Part shown: positions 9,645 to 18,459 of the stretch, in pieces | Numbering within the stretch: the stretch's first letter is position 1 | How the letters are laid out: the number at the start of each line of letters is the position of its first letter | NCBI RefSeq assembly: GCF_014284255.1 | Contig: NZ_JACOFV010000005.1 | Span: 1 to 64,000 of the forward strand | Length of the DNA: 64,000 nt | Reading direction: 5' to 3' | Source of the DNA: Cognatundibacterium jejuense | Lineage (GTDB): Bacteria > Pseudomonadota > Gammaproteobacteria > Burkholderiales > Burkholderiaceae_D | Made by a program: the position numbers and the translations under genes | Notes under the pieces: generated by a model | The model's database searches: none | The model's input: the letters and a program-made list of their open reading frames with translations, nothing else | Told to the model about the DNA's origin: nothing

Positions 9645-10364
9645 ATGCACGAATGTAAGTTATGTTTAAGCAGTGTTCAAAAATTAAAAGACCCTCACAT
9701 AATCCCAAGATCAACTCACAAATTCGTCAAAGACCAAAGTGGTCGCAATATTCGTTTTGTTTTGCCAGACATTAAACTTCAATTAGATAATCAGTCTGAC
9801 TTGAAAGAATATATGTTGTGTGAAGCTTGTGAGCTGAAATTTTCTAAATTTGAAAATATTGGTATTACATCGCTGAAAAAAGTTTGGAATAATTATTCTG
9901 TAAAAAAAGGCTATGCATTTTCCTCGAATGAGGTCATTGATATTTCTTGTCTTATACATTCAATTTTTTGGCGAGCCTCAGTATCACAGCTGTTATCTAA
10001 TTTTAAGCTGCCAATCGAACAAGAAAATTTATTGCAGACCAGTCTCAATAATGGCGATGCTATCCAATTGCCAAATTTGGCCATCAAGATTAGCCTGTTG
10101 AGCAACTTAAAGCTGGATGGATACAATAATCAGTTAATTATTTCTCCGTGGAGGGAAAAATATGTAGCTAATATTTATGCTTCATATTTTTCATTTTATG
10201 GGTTATTAATTACTATGTTTGATCCTGGTTGCTTGTCGCCAAATCACGAGGTAGGAGTGTATTTAGATACTACACAGCAATCAGGGAAAGTTAATCTAGC
10301 AGATAATTATGAGATAGAAATTATGGCTGGAATCTTAGCGAGAATGAAAAAGCAAGCCCAATAA
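9645..10364 (+). CDS. HNH-like zinc-finger protein of unknown function
   Basis: About 239 residues. The start at 9645 has GGAG at 9636-9639 and places the motif MHECKLCL at the N-terminus; an earlier ATG at 9606 lacks such a site. The pattern CxxC near the N-terminus, HIIPRS near residue 18 and CEACE further on resembles zinc-binding HNH-type endonuclease or related nucleic-acid-binding proteins, in which the histidine of HIxP-like motifs can be catalytic. The remaining 170 residues match nothing I know. The gene is AT-rich and lies between an XRE regulator and a repeat cluster inside a probable mobile region, so a role in defence or mobility is possible but unproven. Confidence 0.6.
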   Translation: MHECKLCLSSVQKLKDPHIIPRSTHKFVKDQSGRNIRFVLPDIKLQLDNQSDLKEYMLCEACELKFSKFENIGITSLKKVWNNYSVKKGYAFSSNEVIDISCLIHSIFWRASVSQLLSNFKLPIEQENLLQTSLNNGDAIQLPNLAIKISLLSNLKLDGYNNQLIISPWREKYVANIYASYFSFYGLLITMFDPGCLSPNHEVGVYLDTTQQSGKVNLADNYEIEIMAGILARMKKQAQ

Positions 10365-10425
10365 AAATAAATCAGTAATGTAATGTTTGTAGCGATTCTG
10401 CGCAGCTCTGCACTGAAAAATATGC

Positions 10426-10691
10426 GAGCAGAACCTTGTAAGCCTTATCCAGCATAGCGTTCCCAATAGGTTCTGCGGTTCTACTCTAAATTATTTACAT
10501 AAAGAAGAAAGAGCAGAAAAGGCTATAGCGCTTTTTGCCTGTACTGAACTTCAGTCATTCGCGCAGAACCCGTTTTTTAGCTGAAAACCGTTGATATATA
10601 AGGCTTTCTTGGTTCTACTCGGCTGAAAGTCAATATCAGTAAAGGTTTTTCAAAGAAAGTGTTACTGATATTGACTTTCGCGGTTCTGCTC
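10426..10691. repeat. Cluster of GAGCAGAACC / GGTTCTRCTC inverted and direct repeats
   Basis: A 10-bp motif recurs on both strands through a 266-bp non-coding stretch: GAGCAGAACC at 10426-10435, GGTTCTACTC at 10477-10486, a partial GAGCAGAA at 10511, GCGCAGAACC at 10561-10570, GGTTCTACTC at 10611-10620 and GGTTCTGCTC at 10682-10691. Opposed copies are about 60 bp apart, so the segment can fold into successive hairpins. It lies between the convergent HNH-like and YaaC-like genes. I know no named element with this pattern. Confidence 0.65.
10625..10679. repeat. 18-bp perfect-stem hairpin
   Basis: GAAAGTCAATATCAGTAA (10625-10642) is exactly complementary to TTACTGATATTGACTTTC (10662-10679), with a 19-nt loop. 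Copies of the GGTTCTRCTC motif flank it on both sides. A T-run (10692-10696) follows on the plus strand, so it could terminate transcription from the HNH-like gene, but the stem is much longer than usual. Confidence 0.7.
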
Positions 10692-10727
10692 TTTTTGTTT
10701 TGCTACTTAAATTAGGCTGCGTGTTCA

Positions 10728-11761
10728 TTAAAAGCTAGCGTATGCTTTGAGGACGCTTTGCCCAAGAATTCTCGCAGTTGCTAAATATAAAAACTGTTTA
10801 GGTTGAGTGCTTAAAAACTCACTTACTAGCCATTGTTCTTTATCAGAAAATATTTTATCAAACATATACGGGTGATAACGAGTAATCGATCCTAGATAAA
10901 ACATTACCATGTAAATGATTGATTCTTGATTGTATCTGCCAACCGAAGAATTTGATAAATATAATGTATATCCACTATTTCCAACGAAGTACCAAATTCC
11001 CTTTGACTGGATAGCTGCACTCAAAGATGCATAATCATTACGCGTTGGTGAGTAAGTTAACATTGTTATTTTTTCTATGTAATAAATTTTGTCTTCTTCC
11101 TGTGTTATTACATAGTTTCTCGCCGTAAGAGATGGTATATCGGATATCTCGCAACTCATTTCAGCTTTAAATATTAGCTCCTTACCATTTTTGTAGAGGT
11201 TGTAATTTTTAACGCGGTAAAAAACCTCTTTTTGATTATAAATTTCAGAGTATGCGCGATGCACCCCCACGCAGTGATTTAAAAGCTCCCGTACATTTAT
11301 ATTGATATCTGCGGTTGAAATGTTTGGATCAAATACGGAGATCAATTCATGAGCCACCTGCACGACATTTTGCTTTTGTTGCTCCTTTGCAATTATTGAG
11401 TGAGAGAATTTATTGTTGTGTTTTTCTTTCATCCCGTGATAATACGATTTTCTTGTTCCGTGTTTTGTGGGAAGATTGATAATTATTTTTGAGAAATTGA
11501 GAAATTGAGAAAAGAGTAATAGTAGAGTAAGGGTTGGCTTTTTACTGGACTCGCTTCAGCAGTTTTATAAAAATGTTTCGCCTGTTCTAAAAGAGACCCT
11601 AAAAAGTCCTCTTCTTTTCTATCCTTACTGGCTTTCTTTACCACATAGTCCCAAAAAGCCCAGATGTCTGAAATCACTATTTTTTCATTTTTCCCAAGAC
11701 TTACTAAGGGCGTTGCCCTTGTGAAAAGTGGAAATCCATACTTCATTTCAATTTCAGTCAA
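10728..11761 (-). pseudogene. YaaC-like protein gene split by an 8-bp tandem duplication
   Basis: Two open frames on the minus strand, 11761-11483 (92 codons) and 11432-10728 (234 codons), look like the two parts of one YaaC-like protein. The first ends at SQPLLYYYSFLNF, and the second holds the C-terminal block YHPYMFDKIFSDKEQWLVSE. At the break, the coding strand has TCTCAATT twice in tandem followed by TCTCAA. Removing one 8-bp copy by eye joins the frames into a continuous protein of about 341 residues, reading FLNFSKIIINLPTKHGTRK across the junction, which fits the family pattern. The upstream part starts at TTG 11761 behind GGGGGAG. The gene is either inactivated or switchable by slippage. 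YaaC function is unknown. Confidence 0.65.
11491..11512. repeat. 8-bp tandem repeat inside the YaaC-like gene
   Basis: GAGAAATT occurs at 11491-11498 and 11499-11506 and is followed by a partial third copy GAGAAA (11507-11512). The copy number sets the reading frame of the YaaC-like gene: one copy fewer restores the full frame. Confidence 0.85.
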
Positions 11762-12246
11762 GTCAACTCCCCCATTGTTTTAGACATATTCATTGTTTGT
11801 ATGAAAACACTCCGAATATACTCGAACTTTAGTTTCTTGAATACCATTGTTAGCAGTCTGGGTATTCAGTGTTCAATTCATCAATCCAAATAAAGAATTC
11901 GCAGTAACACCCTCACAAGCTAACTCCACGGTATCTCTGTTTTTACCCGTCAATCTATCTGCGCCACTTTTTCCCGTCTCGCTAAAAACGCCAAGATTTG
12001 CACGTCTGCGAATCAACACAAGCATTCCCCTTCGGGATTTTCTGCAATCGGTTCTCTCTTCGTTGCGACTGCGATTTTGACAAATTGCTTGCATTGCTTC
12101 TTGTCCAGCCATGCCATTCGTGGCTTAGGCGAAACGACTCAAAAATGATGCAGATAAACGAGTTGTGAAGTCTGCAAAAACAGAGCAAGTCTTCAATCAA
12201 CTTCAGGCTCAACCAGCCTAAAAACGATACGAAAGCAGAGAACACC
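11762..12246. other. Long leader region upstream of ardA
   Basis: A 485-bp gap between the divergent YaaC-like and ardA genes. It should contain both promoters. Small hairpins are possible, such as CCCTTCGGG near 12028-12036. Open frames on both strands here are short, lack ribosome binding sites and have improbable composition. I see no RNA gene. Confidence 0.45.
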
Positions 12247-12753
12247 ATGAGCACATTTTTCGCACAGCCTTATAGCTTGGACGCAGTTGGTTTTTACTTT
12301 GATACCTTGGAGGCATACACCGAGAAATCAGAAAGCCTGCTGGACGCCTTTGGTAGCCCTGTAGAAGAGTTTGAAATTCAATTCATAGATGGTGACGACT
12401 GCGAGTTGTTTTCAGCGTGTGGTATCAATCAAGCCAATTTAAGCCTATGGTTTGAAACTATTGCCGATTTAGCCGAACATGAAAAAACAGCTTTGTACTA
12501 TTTGCGCAGTGTTTCAAGTTATAGCCTAGAAAATGCTCTTGATAAGCTGGATGACGTAAATTTGTCGGAAGGTAATTTGAAAGACGTAGCCGAAACCTTG
12601 TTTGATGAATTTTACCTAAACGACGTGCCAGAATCAGTCCGTGCTTATATTGATTATGAAAAGTATGCGCGAGACTGCGAAATGGGTGGCGACTTATATG
12701 AGTTTGATTTTGAAGGCGCAACTTGGACATGCACAAATGCTTCAAGCATTTAG
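12247..12753 (+). CDS. ardA: Antirestriction protein ArdA
   Basis: A 168-residue, strongly acidic protein. The N-terminal part carries the ArdA hallmarks FFAQPYSLDAVGFYF and GSPVEEFEIQFIDGDDCELF. Helical acidic domains follow, including YIDYEKYARDCEMGGDLYEF near the end. ArdA proteins mimic about 40 bp of bent B-form DNA and block type I restriction-modification enzymes, which protects incoming mobile DNA. The length matches the family. Its position next to a tyrosine integrase and a tRNA-derived attachment site supports a mobile-element origin. It is convergent with the integrase gene, separated by a 7-bp-stem hairpin. Confidence 0.88.
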   Translation: MSTFFAQPYSLDAVGFYFDTLEAYTEKSESLLDAFGSPVEEFEIQFIDGDDCELFSACGINQANLSLWFETIADLAEHEKTALYYLRSVSSYSLENALDKLDDVNLSEGNLKDVAETLFDEFYLNDVPESVRAYIDYEKYARDCEMGGDLYEFDFEGATWTCTNASSI

Positions 12754-12772
12754 TCAAAATAACGTGGACAGG

Positions 12773-12795
12773 GTGGGCAGGTTGGACTTGCCCAC
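12773..12795. terminator. Hairpin between convergent ardA and integrase genes
   Basis: GTGGGCA (12773-12779) and TGCCCAC (12789-12795) form a perfect 7-bp stem with a 9-nt loop, 20 bp after the ardA stop and just past the integrase stop. There is no good T-run, so it is a possible rather than certain bidirectional terminator. Confidence 0.4.
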
Positions 12796-12800
12796 GCATC

Positions 12801-14003
12801 TTATTTACGCTCAAGTGATGCCCACAATTTCGCCCCAACTTTATGCGGACGTAAGTTTGCATATCGTTTAAGCGTATCCAGCTCAATATGCCCCGTGATT
12901 TTCGAGATTTCAATGTCGGATAAGGTGCTATTTTCAAAGAACCACGAACAAGCTTCATGCCGCAAGTCATGCAAGGTTAAGTTCACCGATTTTGCATTTT
13001 TGCAGATGATGCGGAAACGGGTATAAAAATAGTGCGGTCCAGCCCAGAACGGAAAAATCAAATCGTCGTCGGATTTTTTCCATTTCATCATTTGATTTTT
13101 GATGAGGTGAAATAATTCTGGGCGCATTGAAGCATAACGATCTTCAGCCCCTTTCTTGCGGGCAATTTTTTGATGTGCCTTTGGGATGAAAATATATGAC
13201 TCTTCGGGCTTCTTCTCGTTCAGCTTGATATCTTTCCAGCGGATAAGCATCGTTTCGCCAATCCTGAATGCGGAAAACGTCAGAAATTGGATCAGGCATT
13301 TTGATGCTTCTACATTCACATAGAGTTGTTCGCACGCTTGAATCAATCTGTCTAGCTCACCATCTTCCAGTCGCCTAGTTCGTGGATTTTCCCAGCTTGG
13401 TGGTGGGTCTACGTCGTCAAATGGCTTAGAGTCAAAATGGTAGTCATTGATTTTGCTATGCCATTTGAGTGCGGTTCTAATGTCGTAGTAGAACTTACGA
13501 ATGGTGGATGACTTATAGGTTTTCTTCACGACTTCGCCCTTTGCGTTCGTCGTGCGATTTCCGTCGAAACCTTTGTACTCTTTTTTCTTGGTTTTCTGGT
13601 CGGGGATTTCTTGAGCTAGTTTGAAATTGATGTAGTCCTGAAAGCCTTTGGTTTTGAAATTGGCTAATGGGACATTGCCAATTTCTTCGGTGATTTTTGC
13701 CAACCGCTGTTTCTTGATTAAAGGCATTGATGGTTCGCCTTCAATGAAGTCCTGAAAAATTTCTCCCAAGGTGATTTTCTTCGCTTTCAGTGCGGAAACA
13801 CTTTCACCTTTGAGTATTTTGGAGTCGGTGAGGGTGATGAATTCTTTTGCTTCTTTCAAGGATGCAAATGTTTGCGAAACATTGACCCCATTTTTGCGAA
13901 CTTTGGCTTGGAAGGAGAAGCTTCCATTTTTCTTGGCTCGCTTAACGACCGTGCCTGAGCCGACCTTCATACTTGCTTCTAATGGTTTTGTTTGCAGTCC
14001 CAT
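12801..14003 (-). CDS. Tyrosine-type site-specific integrase
   Basis: A 400-residue phage-type integrase. The N-terminus carries a small arm-binding domain (about residues 15-70), then a core-binding SAM-like domain (about 75-200). The catalytic domain has the expected residues: Arg in FSAFRIGETML, the HDLRHEA box with His and Arg, GH in SKITGHIELDT and the nucleophilic Tyr in LKRYANL. The start at 14003 has AAGGGA as ribosome binding site on the minus strand. The gene's 5' end lies about 120 bp from a tRNA-Arg 3' fragment, the usual arrangement for an integrase beside its attachment site. It would excise and integrate the element by recombination within the tRNA gene. Confidence 0.93.
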   Translation of the reverse strand: MGLQTKPLEASMKVGSGTVVKRAKKNGSFSFQAKVRKNGVNVSQTFASLKEAKEFITLTDSKILKGESVSALKAKKITLGEIFQDFIEGEPSMPLIKKQRLAKITEEIGNVPLANFKTKGFQDYINFKLAQEIPDQKTKKKEYKGFDGNRTTNAKGEVVKKTYKSSTIRKFYYDIRTALKWHSKINDYHFDSKPFDDVDPPPSWENPRTRRLEDGELDRLIQACEQLYVNVEASKCLIQFLTFSAFRIGETMLIRWKDIKLNEKKPEESYIFIPKAHQKIARKKGAEDRYASMRPELFHLIKNQMMKWKKSDDDLIFPFWAGPHYFYTRFRIICKNAKSVNLTLHDLRHEACSWFFENSTLSDIEISKITGHIELDTLKRYANLRPHKVGAKLWASLERK

Positions 14004-14121
14004 GCTGTCCCTTGCTGTCGCTAAATTTTATTTGTCCCAAATTTGTCCCATTTTAGCGTTTTATTTATTTTTGTGTCTATAAATAATTGATTAATAACAC
14101 AAAATATAATATATGACATTT

Positions 14122-14167
14122 CCCTCCTAAGCGTAAGATGTGGGTTCGATTCCCGCCGGCGGGACCA
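14122..14167 (+). other. 3' fragment of tRNA-Arg(CCT): attachment site of the integrated element
   Basis: The segment has an anticodon loop CTCCTAA (anticodon CCT), then a 5-nt stem strand, a 4-nt variable region, a T arm with GTGGG TTCGATT CCCGC, and the acceptor 3' strand CGGCGGG plus A and CCA. The spacing matches tRNA-Arg(CCT) exactly. The 5' half (acceptor, D arm and 5' anticodon stem) is missing: no CCCGCCG occurs at the expected distance upstream. This is the duplicated 3' end left when an element integrates into a tRNA gene, here adjacent to the integrase. The intact tRNA should lie at the other end of the element, outside the visible region. Confidence 0.8.
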
Positions 14168-14845
14168 GTGACATTACTACAATCACTGACGCCTTGTTAA
14201 TTTCTTTGATCTTCTCCAAGTCTCATTCAAGCTTCCTCCTCTCCTTTGGTTTGCTAATTCATCTGCTGATCGTCGTACGATTCCAAGGATTGGTATCGCT
14301 GATAGATTAAACGATTTTAATTCAGTCGTTTTCACCTTCTTCTTTCGTTGAAATTGAATTTCACAATTACAGATATGGGCACATCAGCGTTTTGGTGCCT
14401 GGCAATTTTTTGCCGAAAGAAAAGTAGTTCAATGTAGAAATTTTTATCTCGCAAAAACAACAGTTAAACGATAAATCAATATTTTTATTTTTTAATAGAT
14501 TTTTTTTACGTAACTGTTGATAGTGTTTTTGAGTAAGCAATTTAAATTTGAAATGTGGCGATGTCGATGCTCGTATTTAGTTTAATTTATCAGCTGTCAT
14601 AGTGGGCAATAGTGCAGAAATTCTTACCTCTCAGAAATATTTTCTTGTTGTCGCTTATGTGCAAAATTTGCATATAGAAATATGTTCTTTAAACTCATAT
14701 CTATTTTTAGAATTTATAAAATATATGAGGTTTTTTGAGTCTTGTTTTTCATTGATTTAATTTTTCTTGCGATCTAAGATCGTTTGCGCAATTCAAAAAA
14801 TTGCTGAGAAAGTTGAATAAGAAAATCAACCAAAAGGAGACTCAC
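14168..14845. other. Intergenic region between attachment site and sedolisin gene
   Basis: About 680 bp, very AT-rich, with only short open frames lacking ribosome binding sites. It presumably contains the promoter of the S53 protease gene near its right end. No RNA gene, transposase remnant or clear repeat is visible. Confidence 0.5.
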
Positions 14846-16678
14846 TTGAAATTCCGTTATAAGTCCATCTTGTTATCTTCGGTCGTAAGTGCATTGATTC
14901 CTCTCACTGGCATTGCTGCCAATATCCCGCAAGACATGGGAGCCACCGCTCCCGCCCAGACGCAAACAGTATCCATTGTGATGAAGCTGCACAATGTGCC
15001 GCATTTGGAAAAATTCATTGCTGGTACGGTGAATCCAAATAGTTGGAATTATCAGAACTTTTTATCGGTTGAAGAGTTTGTTGAGCGCTACGCACCGAGC
15101 GAAAGAGATATAAAGAAAGTCGTGCGAGAGTTAAATAAGCTTGGCATTACAGTCGATGAAGTTTATCGAAATCATATGGTCATCCGGGCGACTGGAACAA
15201 CGGCTCAATTGAATCAATTTTTCAGCACAGAATTACACCATTACCAGGAATCAAATCAACGCTATATCAAGCCTAACCGCAACATCACTGTGCCTGATAG
15301 CGTATCGGATGTGGTACTTACCGTTACCGGTATGAATACCAAGAAATTCGCGTCCCCACATTCACGCATACTTTCCGATGCTTTGCCAGGCAAAGCCAGT
15401 GGTGATCTGGTAAAGTCAACGTCGTTGAACGCTGCCAGCACCGGCAATCCTTTGGGGAAACTGACCGTTGCAGATGTCGCCAATTTGTATAACATCAACC
15501 CGCTGTATGCGAAAAAAATCAATGGTCGTGGTCAAACCATCGGTATTGCAACCTTAGCGACCTTTAATCCTGCCGATGCTTATGCATACTGGAAATCAGT
15601 CGGTTTGAATGTATCCCAAAACCGAATTAAACAACGTCATCTGGACGGTGGTGCCGGAACTGATGGCGCTGATGAAACCACGCTGGATGTGGAACAATCT
15701 GGTGGCTTGGCGCCCGGAGCAGACATTATTGTGTACGACGCACCAAATACTGATTCCGGTTTTATGGATGTGTTCTTCAAGGCTGCTGCGGACAACCGTG
15801 TAGACACATTGTCTGTCAGTTGGGGATCACCTGAAATAGCTCAGACACCTGCAGTGATGGAAGGGCAGCATCAGGCGTTTCTGGAATTAGCTGCGCAAGG
15901 TATCAGCGTATTTGCCTCAGCTGGTGACGCTGGCGCATATGATATCAATAATAACCAGAGTAGTTATGCGTATCCGGCCTGTACCAAGACTCTCACCGTT
16001 GACTCGCCTGCAAGTGATCCGTATGTGGTTGCTGCTGGTGGCACGACACTGCCTAGTGTACAGGTTCACAAATATGGTTCGATTACTGTTCCAGCAGAGC
16101 GTCCGTGGGGTTGGGACTATCTGCAAAATTACTTTGTGACGTATTATGGTCAAGCCTATTACGATACCAATCTGTTCCCTGTCGGGAATGGCGGTGGTGT
16201 CAGCGTGAATTTTCCGGTTCCGTATTACCAGGCTAATACTTCGGGAGTAAAAACGAGCGCGGCGGGTCAATCATTGATTTGCCAGACAAGTAGCGGCCCC
16301 CAGGACTTGATTGATTTACCAGCAGGCTACGCCGGCCGGAATTTGCCGGACGTATCACTGAATGCGGATCCGCAAACTGGCTACAGTGTATATTTTGGCG
16401 GAGCGTGGATTTACGGTTACGGTGGTACGAGTTTTGTCGCACCGCAATTGAACGGCATCGCTGCATTGATTTCACAAGTCAACGGTGGTCGTCTCGGTCA
16501 TTTGAACCCGCAACTTTACGCACGTCTGAATCAATATGGCTATGGTAGTAATTCGCCATTCAATGCGATTACGACTGGCGACAATTTATATTGGCAGGCC
16601 GCACCAAACTACAATCCAGGTTCTGGTATTGGTACTTTGAATGTGCATAACCTGGCTAAGAGTTTCCGTCGTTGGTGA
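14846..16678 (+). CDS. Secreted S53 family (sedolisin / kumamolisin-like) serine-carboxyl peptidase
   Basis: I place the start at the TTG at 14846, because AAGGAG (14834-14839) lies six bases before it and the product then begins with a signal peptide (MKFRYKSILLSSVVSALIPL, cleavage near GIAA). The protein has about 610 residues. A pro-kumamolisin activation domain (about 40-190) is followed by the S53 catalytic domain. Catalytic Glu277 and Asp281 lie in DETTLDVEQS, the oxyanion Asp361 in SAGDAGA and the nucleophile Ser529 in GGTSFVAPQ. These enzymes are subtilisin-fold endopeptidases, usually active at acid pH and self-activated after secretion. The gene stands alone, with a strong terminator after it. 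Confidence 0.92.
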   Translation: MKFRYKSILLSSVVSALIPLTGIAANIPQDMGATAPAQTQTVSIVMKLHNVPHLEKFIAGTVNPNSWNYQNFLSVEEFVERYAPSERDIKKVVRELNKLGITVDEVYRNHMVIRATGTTAQLNQFFSTELHHYQESNQRYIKPNRNITVPDSVSDVVLTVTGMNTKKFASPHSRILSDALPGKASGDLVKSTSLNAASTGNPLGKLTVADVANLYNINPLYAKKINGRGQTIGIATLATFNPADAYAYWKSVGLNVSQNRIKQRHLDGGAGTDGADETTLDVEQSGGLAPGADIIVYDAPNTDSGFMDVFFKAAADNRVDTLSVSWGSPEIAQTPAVMEGQHQAFLELAAQGISVFASAGDAGAYDINNNQSSYAYPACTKTLTVDSPASDPYVVAAGGTTLPSVQVHKYGSITVPAERPWGWDYLQNYFVTYYGQAYYDTNLFPVGNGGGVSVNFPVPYYQANTSGVKTSAAGQSLICQTSSGPQDLIDLPAGYAGRNLPDVSLNADPQTGYSVYFGGAWIYGYGGTSFVAPQLNGIAALISQVNGGRLGHLNPQLYARLNQYGYGSNSPFNAITTGDNLYWQAAPNYNPGSGIGTLNVHNLAKSFRRW

Positions 16679-16701
16679 TAGACGTGTTCGTTGAATGACA
16701 A

Positions 16702-16733
16702 AACGCCCTGAGTATGTTTCAGGGCGTTTTTTT
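16702..16733 (+). terminator. Rho-independent terminator after the S53 protease gene
   Basis: AACGCCCTGA (16702-16711) pairs with TCAGGGCGTT (16719-16728) around a 7-nt loop, followed by a run of T to 16733. Confidence 0.88.
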
Positions 16734-16812
16734 AAAGGCCTTATCCAGAAATGATGAGTTGATTAATCTGACAAGACGAGAAATCCATAATACATATTTT
16801 TCTGATGTCCGA

Positions 16813-17991
16813 TCAAGGACGAGCTGACGATGACGCGATTTCAATTCTGTTGCGACCAGTTTCTTTTGCGCGATACATGGCTTTATCGGCTCGCTTCAGT
16901 AAACTATCGAAGCTCTCGTTGACGTCATTTTGTGTCGCTACGCCGATGCTACACGTATATTCAGGTAGCTCATTATTTTTGTCGTTACTCAAGGCCTGCT
17001 GAATGCGTTGCGCAACACTATTCGCGTCTTCAATTGGTGTTGCCGGTAAGATTAAAATAAACTCCTCACCGCCTGATCTGGCGAGGTAGTCAATCTCTCT
17101 GCATAACTCACGTACTATGCCTGAGAAATGCACCAACACTTTGTCTCCTACGTCGTGTCCGAATTGATCATTGATTTGTTTAAAAAGATCAAGATCTATC
17201 ATGAGCATAGAGATTGTTTGCTCTGAGCGTTTTGCTTTGGCAATTTCCAGGTTTGTATGGGTAGATAGTGCGCGACGATTGAGTAAGCCTGTAAGTGGGT
17301 CGGTATTCGAAAGTTCTTGCAATCGTATTCTCAACTCATGTGTCGCCATCAGGAAGAACGCCATCGGTCCCAACATATCCAATAATGCCATGCCGACAAT
17401 ATATACAGTCTGGATAGGACTATGGGAGAAGTACGCGTTATTCCCTTCTTGGGGAAGTGCGATGAGTGTGTAAAAAGCGGCACAGAAGCGTATTGCTAAA
17501 AGTAGGCAAACTGCACTCAATGAGGCAATGAAGAATAGTGTCGGGAAATCACGTGAGCCGTATTTCCATGCATAAAAAATCGAGAGCGAAATGTATAAAC
17601 CAGACGCTGAAGTAAATAGGAGAGTACGTACCGTAATCGATGAGTATCCATACGTGAAAACCAGCATTAACAACTGAACTGCAACAAAAGATACCAACCA
17701 GATTTTGTGAATTGAAGATAGTTTATAGAACCGACGCGTCCCTTCCATGAAGAGTAGACTGCTTGCGTAAAAGAACAAGTTCCCTAAAATAATAGAAACC
17801 AGATCAGGGGCAATGCCGCGTAGCCCGACGAGCAAACTTCCCGTGCTAATCGCTAAGCTTCCCGCCGCCCATTCGCGTAATCCACCAATATAAGATGGGT
17901 AATTGCGGCTTGCCGAATACAAAATGACACTCATCAACAAACAAACGAGTGTGAACATTAGTACAACGGTGCGCAAATCAAAATTGGGCAT
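16813..17991 (-). CDS. Membrane-bound diguanylate cyclase (GGDEF)
   Basis: A 392-residue protein. The N-terminal half (about residues 5-215) contains six or seven hydrophobic segments forming a membrane sensor domain. The C-terminal half is a GGDEF domain starting at TDPLTGLLNRRAL, with the active-site motif GGEEF at residues 307-311, an intact catalytic signature. It should synthesise cyclic di-GMP from two GTP. The inhibitory-site RxxD upstream of GGEEF is not evident (sequence REIDYLARSGGEEF). It is one of two GGDEF proteins here; the other is at 55942-57687. No neighbour suggests its output pathway. Confidence 0.93.
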   Translation of the reverse strand: MPNFDLRTVVLMFTLVCLLMSVILYSASRNYPSYIGGLREWAAGSLAISTGSLLVGLRGIAPDLVSIILGNLFFYASSLLFMEGTRRFYKLSSIHKIWLVSFVAVQLLMLVFTYGYSSITVRTLLFTSASGLYISLSIFYAWKYGSRDFPTLFFIASLSAVCLLLAIRFCAAFYTLIALPQEGNNAYFSHSPIQTVYIVGMALLDMLGPMAFFLMATHELRIRLQELSNTDPLTGLLNRRALSTHTNLEIAKAKRSEQTISMLMIDLDLFKQINDQFGHDVGDKVLVHFSGIVRELCREIDYLARSGGEEFILILPATPIEDANSVAQRIQQALSNDKNNELPEYTCSIGVATQNDVNESFDSLLKRADKAMYRAKETGRNRIEIASSSARP

Positions 17992-18459
17992 TTGGTGCCA
18001 ACTCCATCAAGTTAAATTTGCACGAAATATAACTTAGTTTGATTTCGTTGTGGTTACATTGAAGGATAAATAGCTGCGGTTATCTGATCAATCTCATATC
18101 TTATAAGCGGCGTGGATGTTGCAAAAATAGGTTTATGTCTCGTGATGATTGATTTTGCGCTAATTTCTCTGAGACGTGTGAGCACGTACAAGCATTTGAG
18201 GCGAAAAGTAAACATTAACGAGCATTGCTTTTAGAAAAATTCCTGATTTACTGTTGAAACTATCAAATTGAATAACATCTAAAATTAATAATTGTTATTT
18301 GTATAATTTTATAATTTTATGAAATCGTAGACTTGTTCATGCTTTTGCTGGTCACTATTTTAGAAATTTATTGAAGGTCACTGACATCAGTATTGGTATT
18401 ATCAGTCTCCTTTGCCGATTGTCATGTCGTTTAACAAAGAACTCACCTTGTCCGCTACG
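17992..18459. other. AT-rich intergenic region
   Basis: About 470 bp between the divergent diguanylate cyclase and acetyltransferase genes. It must hold both promoters. I see long A/T runs around 18270-18330 but no RNA gene or convincing open frame. Confidence 0.45.

Larger units (their letters stand above)
9136..14167. mobile_element. Right end of an integrative element (left limit unknown)
   Basis: The integrase, the tRNA-Arg 3' fragment, ArdA, the XRE regulator, the HNH-like gene and the YaaC-like gene form a typical cargo-plus-integration module. The right limit is taken as the end of the tRNA fragment at 14167. I found no second copy of the tRNA 3' end to the left, so the true left end may lie before position 1. 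The start given here is only the first gene that looks element-like. Confidence 0.45.

Noticed and set aside
10426-10691. Retron or CRISPR array
   Set aside because: Repeats are inverted and irregularly spaced, there are no uniform spacers, and no reverse transcriptase or cas gene is nearby.
10426-10691. Integron attC sites
   Set aside because: The motif does not match the RYYYAAC/GTTRRRY core sites and no integron integrase is present; the tyrosine recombinase nearby is of the phage type.
14091-14167. Complete tRNA gene
   Set aside because: No matching 5' acceptor strand or D arm lies upstream; only the anticodon loop onward is tRNA-like.
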